NCBI RefSeq assembly: GCF_035046485.1
Contig: NC_085138.1
Location: 430,701,265-430,765,264 of the forward strand
Direction of reading: 5' to 3'
Length of the DNA: 64,000 bases
DNA from: Aedes albopictus
Lineage: Eukaryota > Arthropoda > Insecta > Diptera > Culicidae
Numbering within the stretch: the stretch's first letter is position 1; every line of letters begins with the position of its first letter. The notes under the pieces are model-generated. The model did not search any database. It worked only from the letters and a program-made list of their open reading frames with translations, and was not told the origin of the DNA. Made by a program: the position numbers and the translations under genes. Shown piece by piece: positions 34,100 to 45,649 of the stretch.

Positions 34100-37000
34100 A
34101 CTACGATTGAAAACTTGGAACATGGAATTGCAAGCCACTTGGTTTCACAGGATAGTCTACGACGAACTACATCCCCGCAACTTCGACATCGTGGCGTTGC
34201 AGGAACTTTGTTGGACTGGACAGAAAGTGTGGAAAAGCGGGCATTGAGTGGCAGCTGCGGCACCACCAATGAACTGGGAACAGGATTGTTAGTGTTGGGC
34301 AAGATGCGACAACATGTGATCGGGTGGCAGCCGATCTACGCAAGGATGTGCATGTTGAGAGTCAAGGGCCGTTTCTTCAACTACAGCATCATCAACGTGC
34401 ACTGCTCACACGAAGAGAGACCTGATTTCGAGAAAGAAGCGTTCTACGCGCAGTAAGAGCAAACATACGAGGGTTGCTCGCCGCGTGACGTGAAAATCGT
34501 TGTCGGCGACATGAACGCGCAGGTAGGAAGGAAGGAACTGTAGAGACCGGTAATCGGGCGAAAGGCCTGCACGCCGTATCGAATGAATCGATCACGTTCT
34601 AATCGACGGTAAATTCTTCTCGGATATAACCAATGTCCGCATACATATACCGCAGAGCCTACACACTTAGAATAAATTACAGTATTCGGTGAAAAAAATC
34701 ACCGAAACTGGTCTGTAAACAAGCAAACTACAGTATTACAGCGAAATCGATGAAATTGCAGGAGAAAATCGGTGAAATCTAAGAAATCACCGAAGAACCG
34801 GTGAAATCAGACAAATTTACAGGAGACCTGTGAATATTTTACCGAACAGATCGGTGATGGGACTATTTTACCGTACTACTGTAAAATGCGTTTGACAGCC
34901 ACGCCGGACGCTTCGAGCATCAGTTCTATTAGAATTTGCGCATCATCTCCAAGCAAGACTCTCTTGTACAGTGGCAGCAAGTGTAGTTCCTGATCAGAAG
35001 GTCATGTATTCAATGCCATCATCAACGTTTTTTATGAAAATATTTGTTTTTTGTGCTCGCATAAAATCGCCGTAAATTTGTAAAATTTACCGTACGTTCA
35101 GTGATATTGAGAATTCATTTGTAAACAAACATACCGAACGTTCTGTGATTTTCACGGTAAATTTGTAAAAAGTACCGACGTTCCGGTAATTTTGACAGAT
35201 GCATTTTCCTGAGATTCGCAGTACGTTCGGTGGTTTGAAAAATCACCGAACTTTTTACCGTACGTTCAGCTGTTGAGATTACGGTAAAATTTTACCGTAA
35301 TCCGTCATTTTTTCTAAGTGTGTATATAGATTTGGATCACTATTGTCGGGCCGCCACCAAACCGGACTTCGCACAATCAAGTCGCGACGCGACCCAACTC
35401 GCGACGATTTTTAATCATGTCAGAAGTAGTGCGCATCCTTCCCGTTGTTGTCAGCAACACAGCGCACTAGATGCGAAACAGTTGCGACACTTGTGGATCA
35501 AGAAAATGGCAATTTTAGATTGAATATCGGTCTTGATTCCAACCGGATAGACAATACTTAGTCGCTGTATGCATGCGCTCATAACTTTACCACGTTCGAT
35601 TTCGACGAACGCCGCGGGTCAACATCGAGCAGCTGCATAACGTAGAAGTGGCTCAAGACTACGCGCAGCAGCTAGCAGTGGATCTACCAACGAAAGAGCC
35701 GCTTGGCGCAGCTACACTTGAAGATGGTTGGAATGACATCTGATCCGCCATAGGTAGTACCTCGGCTACAGCACTAGGCTTCGCGACTCCGAATCACAGA
35801 AACGACTGGTACGACGGCGAATGTGAACAGTTGAAAAACGAGAAGAATGCAGCATGGGCGAGAATGCTGCAACACCGTACGAGAGCGAACGAGGCACGTT
35901 ACAGACAGGCGCGGAACAGGCAGAACTCAGTCTTCCGGATGAAGAAGCGCCAGTAGGAAGATCGAGATCGCGAAGCGATGGAAGAGCTGTACCGCGTTAA
36001 GTACTCACGGAAGTTCTACGGGAAGCTGAATCGCTCGCGCAGAGGCTTTGTGCCACAAACCGACATGTGCCGAGACAATCGCGGGAATCTTCTCTCGAGC
36101 GAGCGTGAGGTGGTCGAGAGGTAGCGGCAGCATTACCATGAGCACCTCAATGGCGCATGCACCCCTGACCTTCAAGAGATTGAGGAGGAGGTTGGCCGGT
36201 TGAAAAACAACAAAGCCGCTGGAGCAGATCAACTACCAAGCGAGCTTCTAAAATACCGTGGAGAAGCACTGGTGAGAGCACTACACTGGGTCATTACCAA
36301 GATTTGGGAGGAGGAAGTATTACCGGAGGAATGGATGGAAGGTATCGTGTGTCCCATCTACAAAAAAGGCGACAAGTTGGATTGCGGGAACTACCGCGCG
36401 ATCACACTACTGAGCGCTGCCTACAAGATAGTCTCTCAAATTTTATGCCGCCGACTATCATCGACTGCAAGAGAGTTCGTGGGGCAATATCAGGCTGGAT
36501 TTATGGGTGAACGCGCTACAACGGACCAGATGTTCGCCATCCGCCAGGTGTTGCAGAAATGCCGCGAATTCAACGTGCCCACACATCACTTATTCATCGA
36601 TTTTAAATCGGCGTATGATATAATTGATCGAGAACAGATATGGCAGACTATGCACGAATACGGATTCCCGGATAAACTGATACGGTTGATCAAGGCGACG
36701 ATGGCTCGAGTGATGTGCGTAGTTCGAGTATCTGGGACACTCTCGAGTCCCTTCGAATCTCGCAGAGGGTTACGGCAAGGTGATGGTCTTTCGTGCTTGC
36801 TGTTCAACATGGCTTTGGAGGGTGTAATAAGGGTGAGCGGGGATGAACACGAGTGGAACGATTTTCACGAAGTCCGTTCAGCTGCTAGGTTTTGCTGATG
36901 ATATGTATTGATATTATTGCTCGTAAATTTGAAACGATAGCGGAAACGTACATCCGACAGAAGAGTGATGCCAAGCGAATCGGATTAGTCATTAATGTGT

Positions 37001-37666
37001 CGAAGACAACGTACATGATCGCAAAGGGCTACAGGGAGGAGTCACCGCGCCCGCCGCTCCGAACTTCTACCGACGGTGATGAAATCGAGGCGGTTGAAGG
37101 ATTCGTGTACATACTTGTACTCACTGGTGACCGCCGACAACGACACCAGCAGAGAAATTCAGAGACGCATTGTGGCAGGAAATCGAGCTTACTTTGGACT
37201 CTTCCGAACCCTACGATCGAATAAAGTTCGCCGTCACACGAAGTTAACTATCCACAAAACGCTGATTAGACCGGTAGTCCTCTATGGACACGAAGCATGG
37301 ACCCTACGTGATGAGGACCAACGCGCCCTTGGAGTTTTCGAATGGAAGGTGTTTTGTACCATCTTGCGCGGAGTGCAGATGGAAGACGGGACTTGGAGAA
37401 GGCGATTGAACCACGAGCTGCATCAGCTGCTGAGAGAACCAACCATCGTCCACACCGCGAAAATCGGTAGGATTCGGTGTACGGATCACGTCATCCGACC
37501 GGTACAAGAAGACGTGGAGCGCAACGAGCTAGGTGTGTCGATCAAGTGGAGGACGATCTGCGGACCCTTCGCAGAGTGCGGAACTGGAGACACACAGCCA
37601 TGGAGCAGAATGGAGACTACTACTATGTACAGCAGAGGTCACTCAGGCCTTGAGCATGACCGGTAA
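34100..37666 (+). pseudogene. RTE-like element B polyprotein, endonuclease and RT, broken
   Basis: APE: FDIVALQELCW (Glu) near 34170, VVGDMNAQVG (GDxN) near 34500, and after the MITE IDLDHY (degenerate SDH) near 35330. RT in the 36200-36898 frame: NNKAAGADQLPSELLK, CPIYKKGDKLDCGNYRAITLL, HHLFIDFKSAYDIIDRE (first Asp, about 36595) and RRGLRQGDGLSCLLFN. The GFADD box (about 36888-36902) lies in a different frame from both sides: an upstream frameshift enters it, and a 4-nt surplus leaves it before IDIIARKFETIAETY. The C-terminal part (37076-37666) has VVLYGHEAWTLR. No active protein can come from this copy. Confidence 0.82.
34662..35322. mobile_element. TA-flanked MITE inside RTE-like element B, 661 bp (CACACTTA family)
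   Basis: TA at 34660-34661 and 35323-35324. TIR CACACTTAGAA, perfect for 11 bp. Inside are many TTACCG, CGGTAA and AATCACCG phrases in both orientations, so the element folds extensively. It interrupts the endonuclease code close to the SDH motif. No ORF. Shares ends and internal style with 46919-47220. Confidence 0.85.
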
Positions 37667-37690
37667 AGTAAGGTTAGGTAAGTATCTGAC

Positions 37691-39389
37691 ATATTCTTGT
37701 CTTATCTTTTTGAAAAAGAACAATTGCACATTATAAGAACAAGGATAAAAACTGTTCCTTCACCACAAACTTCAAAAGCCATATCGTGCAAAAGTAATCA
37801 ACTTTTCACTATAATGAATAGAATTTTCAACTAAAAGTAATTAAATTTATGTTTACTCGACGTAAGCTCATTATCGCAACATGGACTGCTCTACACAGTA
37901 GGTAGGTATACTATGACTGCGTGAAGTAAATGCAACAAGATGCAATATGCAGGCAGGCAGGCGGGCCAGATTCATTCCTCTCTTTTCCGAGGATGGCTAT
38001 AATTTCCATTATTATCAAAAGACTTTTCACCAGGCCAGCTCTGCCTGGGTATCTACTGGAAAGCTCCATTTCTCCATCCTTGCTACTGCTGCTGTCGAAG
38101 TAATGAGCCGAGAGGACGCTCTGTATATGGATGGTTGGTTACTATATACTGCTGCACGGACTTTTCTTTGCTTCGAGCATTTTGCAAGTTTTGTATCAGA
38201 GTTCAACATATTTCATCATAACTTAAACCGATTTTTTTTTCAGCAAGCCAGACTTTTGTAAACTTTATGTGTTTATTTTTAATGAGAATAAAAGCCAACA
38301 GTATTTTTTGCCTGTAATTGAGGCAACTAAAAAAACTCCTTAAATTATAAATATATATAGGCTTAAATATAAATAGGCTTGCTAAATAATTCTTCGTGAG
38401 CTAGAAAAAGTACCTTAATCATCCTCTACCACACTTTATGAAATTGTTATATATCAGCGTCAGTGATTCATAAAAAAAACTGTTTTCAAGTGCATTGCAA
38501 ACACTACTTTCGCAGAGTATCAATTCTTATTTTGATTTTCCGCCACAAATAAAACGGTTCACAAATACCACACCCCGCGTCACTTTTCGTCACTTCTTCC
38601 ACCAAAACGGATACGCACAACATATCAATTTCAACCTCAAATATTTTAACTTCCATCCGGGCCCCAACCTACCAAGCCAACGAAACCCAGCTGGGTGCAG
38701 TAACTTTAGAGCTGAGCATATGATTTTCCCATCTGTCAATCTCACGTCGCAACCGCATTCGCAACTTGATACGACCATTAGCCTCACCGACAACGACAGC
38801 GACGACGACAACGACAAGCGGCATGTGGAATGTGTTCCCTAGTGCTCTCCATTGCTACCTTCCACCCCAAAATCACTTCGCCTCAACACCATTCCAGAGC
38901 TTGGGACAACTGGCGGCGTGGAACACCGAGCCAGCGAGAGAAACGAAACCGAATCGTAAATCATCCTCGGGCGATTTCTTTCCCTGGTTCGAATTTCTTC
39001 ACAAAAAGCCGCACCCCTTCCCGGGAAAACCCGGCACTCGGCAGACATATTCTTCTACATATTTCCAGGAATCGAATCCCTGGACCCTGCGCTGACTGGT
39101 TGGTTCGCCGCATGAATAATCCAGTATGTCACTTCGCAGCATTCTTCCACCAGCCAGCAGTTACAGAAAATTTCAATAATCTGAAATGCCAACTGAAAGG
39201 GAGCTGGTGCGCGGACAAATTGTAAGTTTTTTGGCTCCAGCCTGGAAAAAGTAGAAGTACTGTGTAGCAGTAGATAAAAGTCCTCCTTCAGGGTACTCAT
39301 CTCTCCAACTGCGCTACTGCTACTTTCTGAAGTGAATGTCCTAGAAGCAGGGATAAGTGTAATGATTGCGGAAAGCGCAAAAGGTGCCG
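37691..39389. other. Unassigned DNA, partly GC-richer (38500-39250)
   Basis: Overlapping ORFs of 60-131 codons on both strands at 38495-39396 lack recognisable domains or homopolymer-free codon bias. I do not call a gene. Confidence 0.4.
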
Positions 39390-39515
39390 TCCACATATTA
39401 CGTAACGCCCATACAAAATGCTACAGGTGCTGTGCGGTTGGAAATCGAACCAATGATGGTCCGCTTACAAAGTGAGCGTGCGATCCGCAAGCCCATAAAG
39501 CTACACCTTTTAGAA
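39390..39515 (-). ncRNA. tRNA-like/SINE-like fragment
   Basis: The minus strand has a box A-like TAGCTTTATGGGC and a good box B-like GGTTCGATTTC, separated by roughly tRNA distance. GGGCGTTACGTAATATGTGG follows. Stems do not pair properly (the anticodon and acceptor arms fail), so this is a tRNA-derived repeat or pseudogene rather than a tRNA gene. Confidence 0.4.
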
Positions 39516-39850
39516 ATTCTGTAATAATCAATTTATAGTTTTATTTTGTAAACTTCATTCTACTAGATAAGTAAATAGGAATCCTGTCAAAATTTTTTGT
39601 GCTGATTTTTACACGAATACTGTTCGAATTTCTCCATGATAGTAATATTTTTTTAATTTACATAACAATCAACTATGAAAACCAGGTATCATGAAAAATA
39701 GGAATCGATGTTTACTGAAATATTTCACCTTTTGTTTTAACCCAATCTCATATTTCAAACTCGCCGTTGTTCTATCGTTGTTGTGTTCCATGCGAACTTC
39801 GTTCGTTCGTAACTGGCTTCTTCTTTAAAAATGCGACAAATTTATCATTA

Positions 39851-40005
39851 AGGGTATTCACTAAAGAGATTTAATAACTGCGTAAGTCATGATTATCGAT
39901 TTATTGAAATGTTTCATGAAATTGCGAATGAAATAATCAAAGATTGCCTTGGTGATTGCGACGTTTAATCAGTTCAATCAGCTTACGCAGTTTAGTGAAT
40001 CCCCT
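39851..40005. mobile_element. TA-flanked MITE, 155 bp
   Basis: TA at 39849-39850 and 40006-40007. TIR AGGG(T/G)ATTCACTAAA. CTGCGTAAG/CTTACGCAG also pairs just inside. A decayed copy in the other orientation is recognisable at about 42180-42300 (CAATCTTTGATTATTTTATTCGC). Confidence 0.78.
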
Positions 40006-40329
40006 TATTGTTATTTGCAGTTATCAGTTAGTAAATTTCAGGATGAATGCTATGCTCTTCAATTACTGTTCAATACGAACCTCTTTTATAGTGAAACAGT
40101 ACAGTTCATGAGCAGACACTTACCTGAAAAAGAAAGATAAGAAAAAAATAGATTAGTTCACAACATTATAAAAGTTCCAATAAACGTCTAGCGAAAAATT
40201 TCATTAACCCGTTAACGCCTAAGGTGTTTCATAATTTAAATCTTCATAAAATATTGTTATTAACAGTCAAGTTTCTATACAATAAACATTTACATAAACA
40301 CACAGCCATAGCCATTTACATAAACACAC

Positions 40330-40396
40330 AGCCATAGAGTGGAATGGAGACGACTCCTACGTACAGCAGAGGACACTCAGGCCTTAGTCTATCCCC
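40330..40396 (+). mobile_element. 3' fragment of an RTE-like element (B family)
   Basis: Matches 37598-37655 of element B (AATGGAGAC, TACAGCAGAGG, CACTCAGGCCTT) with about 6 differences. A tandem duplication of a 26-bp unit (CCATTTACATAAACACACAG plus 6 more) lies just upstream at about 40282-40333. Confidence 0.65.
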
Positions 40397-40589
40397 GAAG
40401 GAATACCGTAGAGTATGGGTTCCCAACCTTTTTGAGGTAGCGACTCCCTTAAAAAGTTGTCTAAATATCTGGGGCCCAATGAATTTTTTTAGAAAAATCT
40501 GCACTAAATAAATGAAGCCGAGCTTTTTCAGTACAGTGGCGTAGCCGGAAATTTACTGAAGGAGAGATTTTCACTGATCAATGATACGT

Positions 40590-41020
40590 TTTGCCTTTCT
40601 CGTACACTTTGACTGAAAGGCAATATGTTCACTCAAAAAACGAGTTTTCGATAGAAGGCTCGGAGTGTCATGTCACATATACCAATCAACTCAATTCGAC
40701 GAATTGAGATGATGTCTGTATGTGTGTAAGTATGTATGTCTGTGTGAAAAAATGTTCACTCATTTTTAAGGCATTTCCCATTGGTCTTTGGATTTTTCCG
40801 ATTATAGCTCGAATCGAACCGGAATTTTACCGCACTACTTACAAATGGTTCGGATCGGTCGAGGCGTTCCGGAGTTATGGCCATTTCAGTGACCCGGACC
40901 AGCATCGGTGGAACTAGCCGTATATAAAACTGAACCAACCCCCATCAAGCGACACATCAAACTGCGGCGATTTTTGTAACCTTTAGCATGGTTGACGAAT
41001 TTTATGCGAAAATGAACAAT
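40590..41020 (+). repeat. Dispersed composite repeat, copy 2
   Basis: Aligns with 10005-10400 over its whole length (see the shared blocks described there). The AAGATGGCGGC part of this copy is displaced to 41575-41710 by about 550 bp of unrelated DNA. Confidence 0.65.
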
Positions 41021-41574
41021 GGAGCAGGGACGTGCAATTTCGAAAGGAAAACATGACGCACGAAAGCTGTAGAAAATCGTTTCCCATGCGACGGGACTGC
41101 TGCGATGCATCATAACTCACACTGCAACACGCTCGTTCATTATTGCTACTGAAACAAGTGTGTTTGAAAATTGAAGTGAAACACTTTGGATTTTCGTTTC
41201 AATTACATATGGGTCATTGAAAAATTTCAATGTGCTAAAGACACTATTTAAAACAATTTTTCAAATAGTGGTGCACGCCAATAGAATGATCATTATGTTT
41301 TATGAAAAAGGAACACAAGTTTGACCGCTTAAATCCAATTAACCGGTGCCTGTAACCATTGAGAGACTAACGCGCAAGAGTGAGACACTACTGCTCTGCC
41401 GAGTGAAGCACAAGCAACGCCACCCCGAAGAGAGACTACCGAGTGCTAGGATGAATGAGAACGTTTTCCCAATCGAAAAGAAAGACTCGAATAGTGTGTC
41501 AAACAGATAAAGTGACTCATTCAAATGTTGCATGAAAGTGTCTCATTGAAACGAAAATAAACGCCCCCGCACTG
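41021..41574. other. Unassigned stretch within the composite repeat
   Basis: No ORF or clear ends. It separates the two parts of composite-repeat copy 2 and may be an insertion. Confidence 0.4.
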
Positions 41575-41710
41575 GAGACCAGAAATTCCACGATGACGAC
41601 TGAAAATTCAAGATGGCAGCCGAATAGGCAAGATGGCGGCTCCAAATTCAAGAAGACGGCTGTTCAATAGAGTTTTAGGCTCGGCAATATGGGTATTTTT
41701 GGTATGGTTC
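41575..41710 (+). repeat. AAGATGGCGGC-type repeat, second copy
   Basis: Units CAAGATGGCGGCTCCAAATTC and GCAATATGGGTATTTTTGGTATGG, shared with 10930-11400. Confidence 0.65.
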
Positions 41711-41715
41711 TTTAA

Positions 41716-41831
41716 CCCTAAAAGGGATACCTGGGGTCCATTGGACCCCAGGCGCCTTTCAGAGCTCGTTTTTGATGGAACACACTCGGCGAGGTGACGA
41801 AACTGAGGCCATGAAGGTATCCCTTTTAGGG
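41716..41831. mobile_element. piggyBac-like micro-MITE, 116 bp
   Basis: Flanked by TTAA at 41712-41715 and 41832-41835. Perfect 17-bp TIR CCCTAAAAGGGATACCT. TTAA sites and CCCT-starting ends are the hallmark of piggyBac-type elements. A TGGGGTCCATTGGACCCCA hairpin overlaps the left TIR. Non-coding. Confidence 0.85.
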
Positions 41832-41839
41832 TTAAGATG

Positions 41840-43200
41840 ATCTAATAATGCCAATTGTTCGTCAAAAATCTGAAGCATATGATAAGAAACATAAAATAGA
41901 TGTTTACCATCAAGCTCTGTAAATCTGGAGAAAGCCTGTAATGTCATATCTTCAAAAAAGTTGATAGATGCTTGAATTTCTCAGAAAATACCCAGTAAAA
42001 CCAGTGTGTGTTCAACCTTCAGGTCTTTCGATTTAGGACTTTCGGCCCCAAAATTAACCAGCCTAGGAGTTATTTAGATAAATAGATGGAAAAAATCAAA
42101 ATTAAGCATAATTGATAAAAAATCACTAGTCCAGAATTAGTTGGCGAATACTCGGATGAAATCCAGCTAACAAAGGTCTTTTTACCGAATGAAATAGGTT
42201 CACTTAACAGCGTAAACTACTGGTTAAAGATTATCTTGATTCATCGTCCAAGACAATCTTTGATTATTTTATTCGCATTTTCATGAAATGTTTTAAATAG
42301 CAGAAAGTTATGGTTAAAGGCCCGTTTGCATTTCAGAAGGAATTTTCGGGCCTATCTTGAAGAAGGAAAAATTCCTTGTCTGAATCGCTCAAGAAACCGT
42401 TTTTTCTTCAATCGCAGAACGCAGTTCTCAAGGAATGACAATTAAAAAGGCAGCCTCTGTAGAATCTTTCTGTCAGGAATCGCTCAAAAAATTTCTTGAG
42501 CGAATCCTTAACATGAAACTGGACTCTACGCAGCAACTTAAACTGTTTAGTGTGTTCCCTTAGTGTAAAAGTTGTCTGGGCACATAGAGGAGTTATCATT
42601 TGTCGTGTTCATCTTACCTTTTGGCATTTTTAAATCATACCTGAAAGCCTTTAAAGAAATTCGTCAAAAACATCGGTATGAACCCCTTCAGATGCACTTG
42701 AAAGAATTCCAAGAATACCGCTACGAACTTCTACATCAGTGTCTTCAGAACCCGAACATAGTTTGGAAATTAACTTTGAAAAATGAAAATTTAGAATTCC
42801 TTCAAAAAGGAAAAATAATGTACTGAACGGTAATTACTTGAGTGATTCCATTTGAGGTCCACTCCTCGCCTTAATGGTGAATCTCTTTCAAGCGTTCCAG
42901 TGGAAATTTAAACTATTTCAAAACGGTTTAACCAGAAACTTTTCCATGGAACATACCTTGTACCGAATGTATCTTAATCGGTTTCTCCTTGAATTTCCAA
43001 TACTTTTTATACAGATATCTCCAGAAAAAGCTACCATGTTTTCTAAAAACTTTTGCATCATATATCATCTAATCATGTTACTCTCCATTACTCTGCTAAA
43101 AATTTTTACCGGGAATCTAAAGTGGAGTGAACTTTTTTTCACATTTGGTTTGATCAGGAAATTTAACCAAAATATTATTTATGGTCTCACTTTGAGAGCA
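41840..43200. other. Unassigned AT-rich DNA
   Basis: A decayed copy of the 155-bp MITE is at about 42180-42300. The rest holds drifted AATTCC-style sequence and short ORFs without recognisable features. Confidence 0.4.
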
Positions 43201-43204
43201 TCCT

Positions 43205-43372
43205 CCTGAGTAACACACTTGTCACAGAAAAGTCACGGCGGCAGAGATTTTTGTTGTAGCAGGTAAGCAAGTAGCAAGTAAGCGTTAATTTGTTAGAAGT
43301 AAGTCATAGTGACTCCTGCGCAATAATAACCTAGGCCACCGTGACTCTTCAGTGACAAGTATGTTACTTGGG
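43205..43372. mobile_element. Short MITE, about 168 bp
   Basis: The left end CCTGAGTAACACACTTGTCAC pairs, with few mismatches over about 38 bp, with the right end, whose reverse complement starts CCCAAGTAACATACTTGTCAC. AGTCACGG(C/T)GGC ends the paired part. No clear duplication. Confidence 0.65.
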
Positions 43373-43489
43373 CTTTTGTAAACTGTCTCTATCGTAGTTC
43401 CTAGATAATGATTTTATAACACTTTTCAGTTACTTGAGATTAGCTAGATCTTCCATAGATGATATGGACATTCACAATGTGAACTTGTT

Positions 43490-43700
43490 TTCGACATTTA
43501 TTAGACATTCCGCGGAATTCCGTTTAGTTTCGTCAAATTATATTTTTTGAAGACGAAATTTTTAGAATTTGTCGAAACGAAACGAAATTCAAAATCATAA
43601 ATTTCGCCTAGTTGAATTCCGTGGAATTCCGCGGAATTTCGTTTCGAGGTGTATTTGGCGAAACATTTCGGTATACCGCATACCCTTAATCAAGAGTATA
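43490..43700. repeat. GGAATTCCGCGGAATTTCG-rich repeat
   Basis: Self-complementary CCGCGGAATTCCG phrases at both ends of a block of about 190 bp with GAAACGAAACGAAATTC between. Probably a degenerate inverted-repeat element. Confidence 0.45.
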
Positions 43701-43779
43701 TGACACAATTTTATCAGTAACATTTTCCATTTATATTCGTACAATGTACGAATATTAAAATTTCAAAAACTGTGTATTC

Positions 43780-45150
43780 CATTAGTATTTTTTCTTCAGA
43801 TTATTCTTTTCATTCCTTTTGGTATTCTGAATATTTTTCCAGAAATTGGCTAATGAATTGCTTTGTTTATTTCAATAAAAAATATTAAATTCTTTAGGGA
43901 TTCATTTAGTAATTTATTTTAATTATTTTATGAATTTCTCCAGCAATGCATTTAAAATTTGTTAGTCAATTTCTTTGAGAATTTTTCAAAACGATATTCA
44001 AAAACTCTGTCGGCAATTCCTTTGGAACTCCTTCGTGTATGTCTTTGGGAATTGCATTGGATTCCTTCGGCGAATTCTTCGAAGTTTTTGTGTAATCAAC
44101 TGGTAAACAAATTAAATTAAAAAAAAACAATGAAACTTTCAATGGTAATTTTTTTGATAATATTTTCAGTCATTCCATCGTAAAATCACGTGGAAATTTT
44201 TCTGGGGAATTGCTTTTGGAATGCCATTGAGAATTTCGTTGGCAATTTTATTTAGATTTCTTATGTAATACCTTTGTATTTTATATTATTTACATTCCTC
44301 CGAAAATTGCTTCAGGAAATCCTTTACGGGCTCTCTCGACGAATTCTTAGGAAAACCGTTGTTTGGAAATTTCCTCAAACATTTGTTCGTGAATTGATCT
44401 AATAATTCTTATAAAATTTATATAGCTCCACAGGAACAGTTTCTTAATTAATTATTATCGATTTTTTGAAAATCTTTCGGTGATTTTTTATGCAGTTACT
44501 TTGTGAATTCCTTCTGTTATTTCTTTAAATATATTCTGAAATTTATATTTGAATTGCCAAAGGAACTTTTAAATTTTTTTAGCAGAAACGGAGAATTTAT
44601 CTTCTCATCATACAAAAACTTATCTCATTACTACAAGTCTAGTACTTCACCGATCATGCCCCATTCACGAACGAACTTTGTCAACTCTTTCTGTATGCAA
44701 TGTTCGAAGATTTATTTTTATTTTTATTTACGATTACCGAAAGATTCCTCAAAGAAATTGTTGACGAAATTCCGAAAGGCATTGCTGTGGAAATTATCAA
44801 AGGATCTACAAATAACATATTTGGAATAATTGCTTAAATTGCGAAGAAATTCCCAAAAACATAGCCGAATTCATTACTGAAGGTATTACCGAGGGAATTT
44901 TGTAAGAGATGGCTGGATAAATTCTCAAAACTTCCGTAACAACTTTCGAAGGGTTAACTGATAAAATTGCGAAAAAAATTAGCCAAGTTTAATCCTAATG
45001 CATTATCCAAGCAGTTTCCAGTTGATTTGTCGAAGCAAGTTTTAAAGGATGTGACGAAAGATTCTTTGAAAAAAAAAAAATCCAGAGGGGATCCAACAGC
45101 CACGTAAATTTCGGAAGTCGCTTCTGAGGGAGTTACTAAAGAATTATTAT
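43780..45150. repeat. Degenerate AATTCC-type minisatellite
   Basis: AT-rich drifted units (GGAATTCCTT..., GAAATTCC...). By position it is the counterpart of the minisatellite core of the 53-60 kb element. Confidence 0.55.
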
Positions 45151-45279
45151 TATTATCTTTATTAAAGAGGTTCTCAACTTCCCAGTTAGAAAGTGCCTAA
45201 CAAAATGCTAAAAAAATCGAAAAAATTAAATTAGGAAGTAAATTATTGGAAAAATGCAATATCCGAAACAAAAATTTCT

Positions 45280-45640
45280 CAAAATATTTTGGAAGAGATG
45301 TTCTCAAATTTTGAACGATTCATACTTCTCACAATCGCTCTGCAAAAGTATTCTCATGTACTCCCGGCTATGTTCAAGCAATAAAGCACAGGAGTTGTCG
45401 CAATGAACGTGAACTTCAATCCGAAAATACCAATTTTCTGTACCTTACCGTAATCTTGTGAGGATTTTGTAGTTTCCAAAATTCATACTCCTCCTCATCG
45501 CTCTGAACAAGTATTGTTATGTATACGTTATTGTCTTCAAGAAATAAAACACAGGGGTTGTCGCAATAAGCATGAAGTTCAAACCGAAAATACAAATTAC
45601 CTGTATTATGCGTAATTTAGAGTAATTTTGTTAAGTTGGT
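45280..45640 (-). repeat. Two units of the 162-bp satellite family
   Basis: Two copies carry TTCAAG-AATAAA-CACAGG-GTTGTCGCAAT, CCGAAAATAC-AATT and ATTCATACT-CTC-CAATCGCTCTG, in the same orientation as the right array at 58070-59665. More diverged than either large array. Confidence 0.75.
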
Positions 45641-45649
45641 AGGCAATCC

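Larger units (their letters stand above)
33670..37690 (+). mobile_element. RTE-like non-LTR retrotransposon B, decayed
   Basis: The 5' leader at 33670-33850 aligns with the reverse complement of 32840-32600 (shared TTGTGTGCTTAGCTG, GCCTGGGCACTGTTGT, TTCAGCTAGATTGAGGAGGT). APE, RT and a C-terminal domain follow. It ends near AAAGTAAGGTTAGGTAAGTA (37667-37686), a GTAAG-type tail like that of element A. Several frameshifts and stops. A 661-bp MITE interrupts the endonuclease. A 3' fragment of a relative is at 40330-40396. Confidence 0.78.

Noticed and set aside
38495..39396. Overlapping ORFs of 100-130 codons on both strands
   Set aside because: No domain, no consistent frame, several frames equally open; looks like GC-richer non-coding DNA.
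39390..39515. Functional tRNA-Thr gene
   Set aside because: Anticodon and acceptor stems do not pair; kept only as a tRNA-like fragment.
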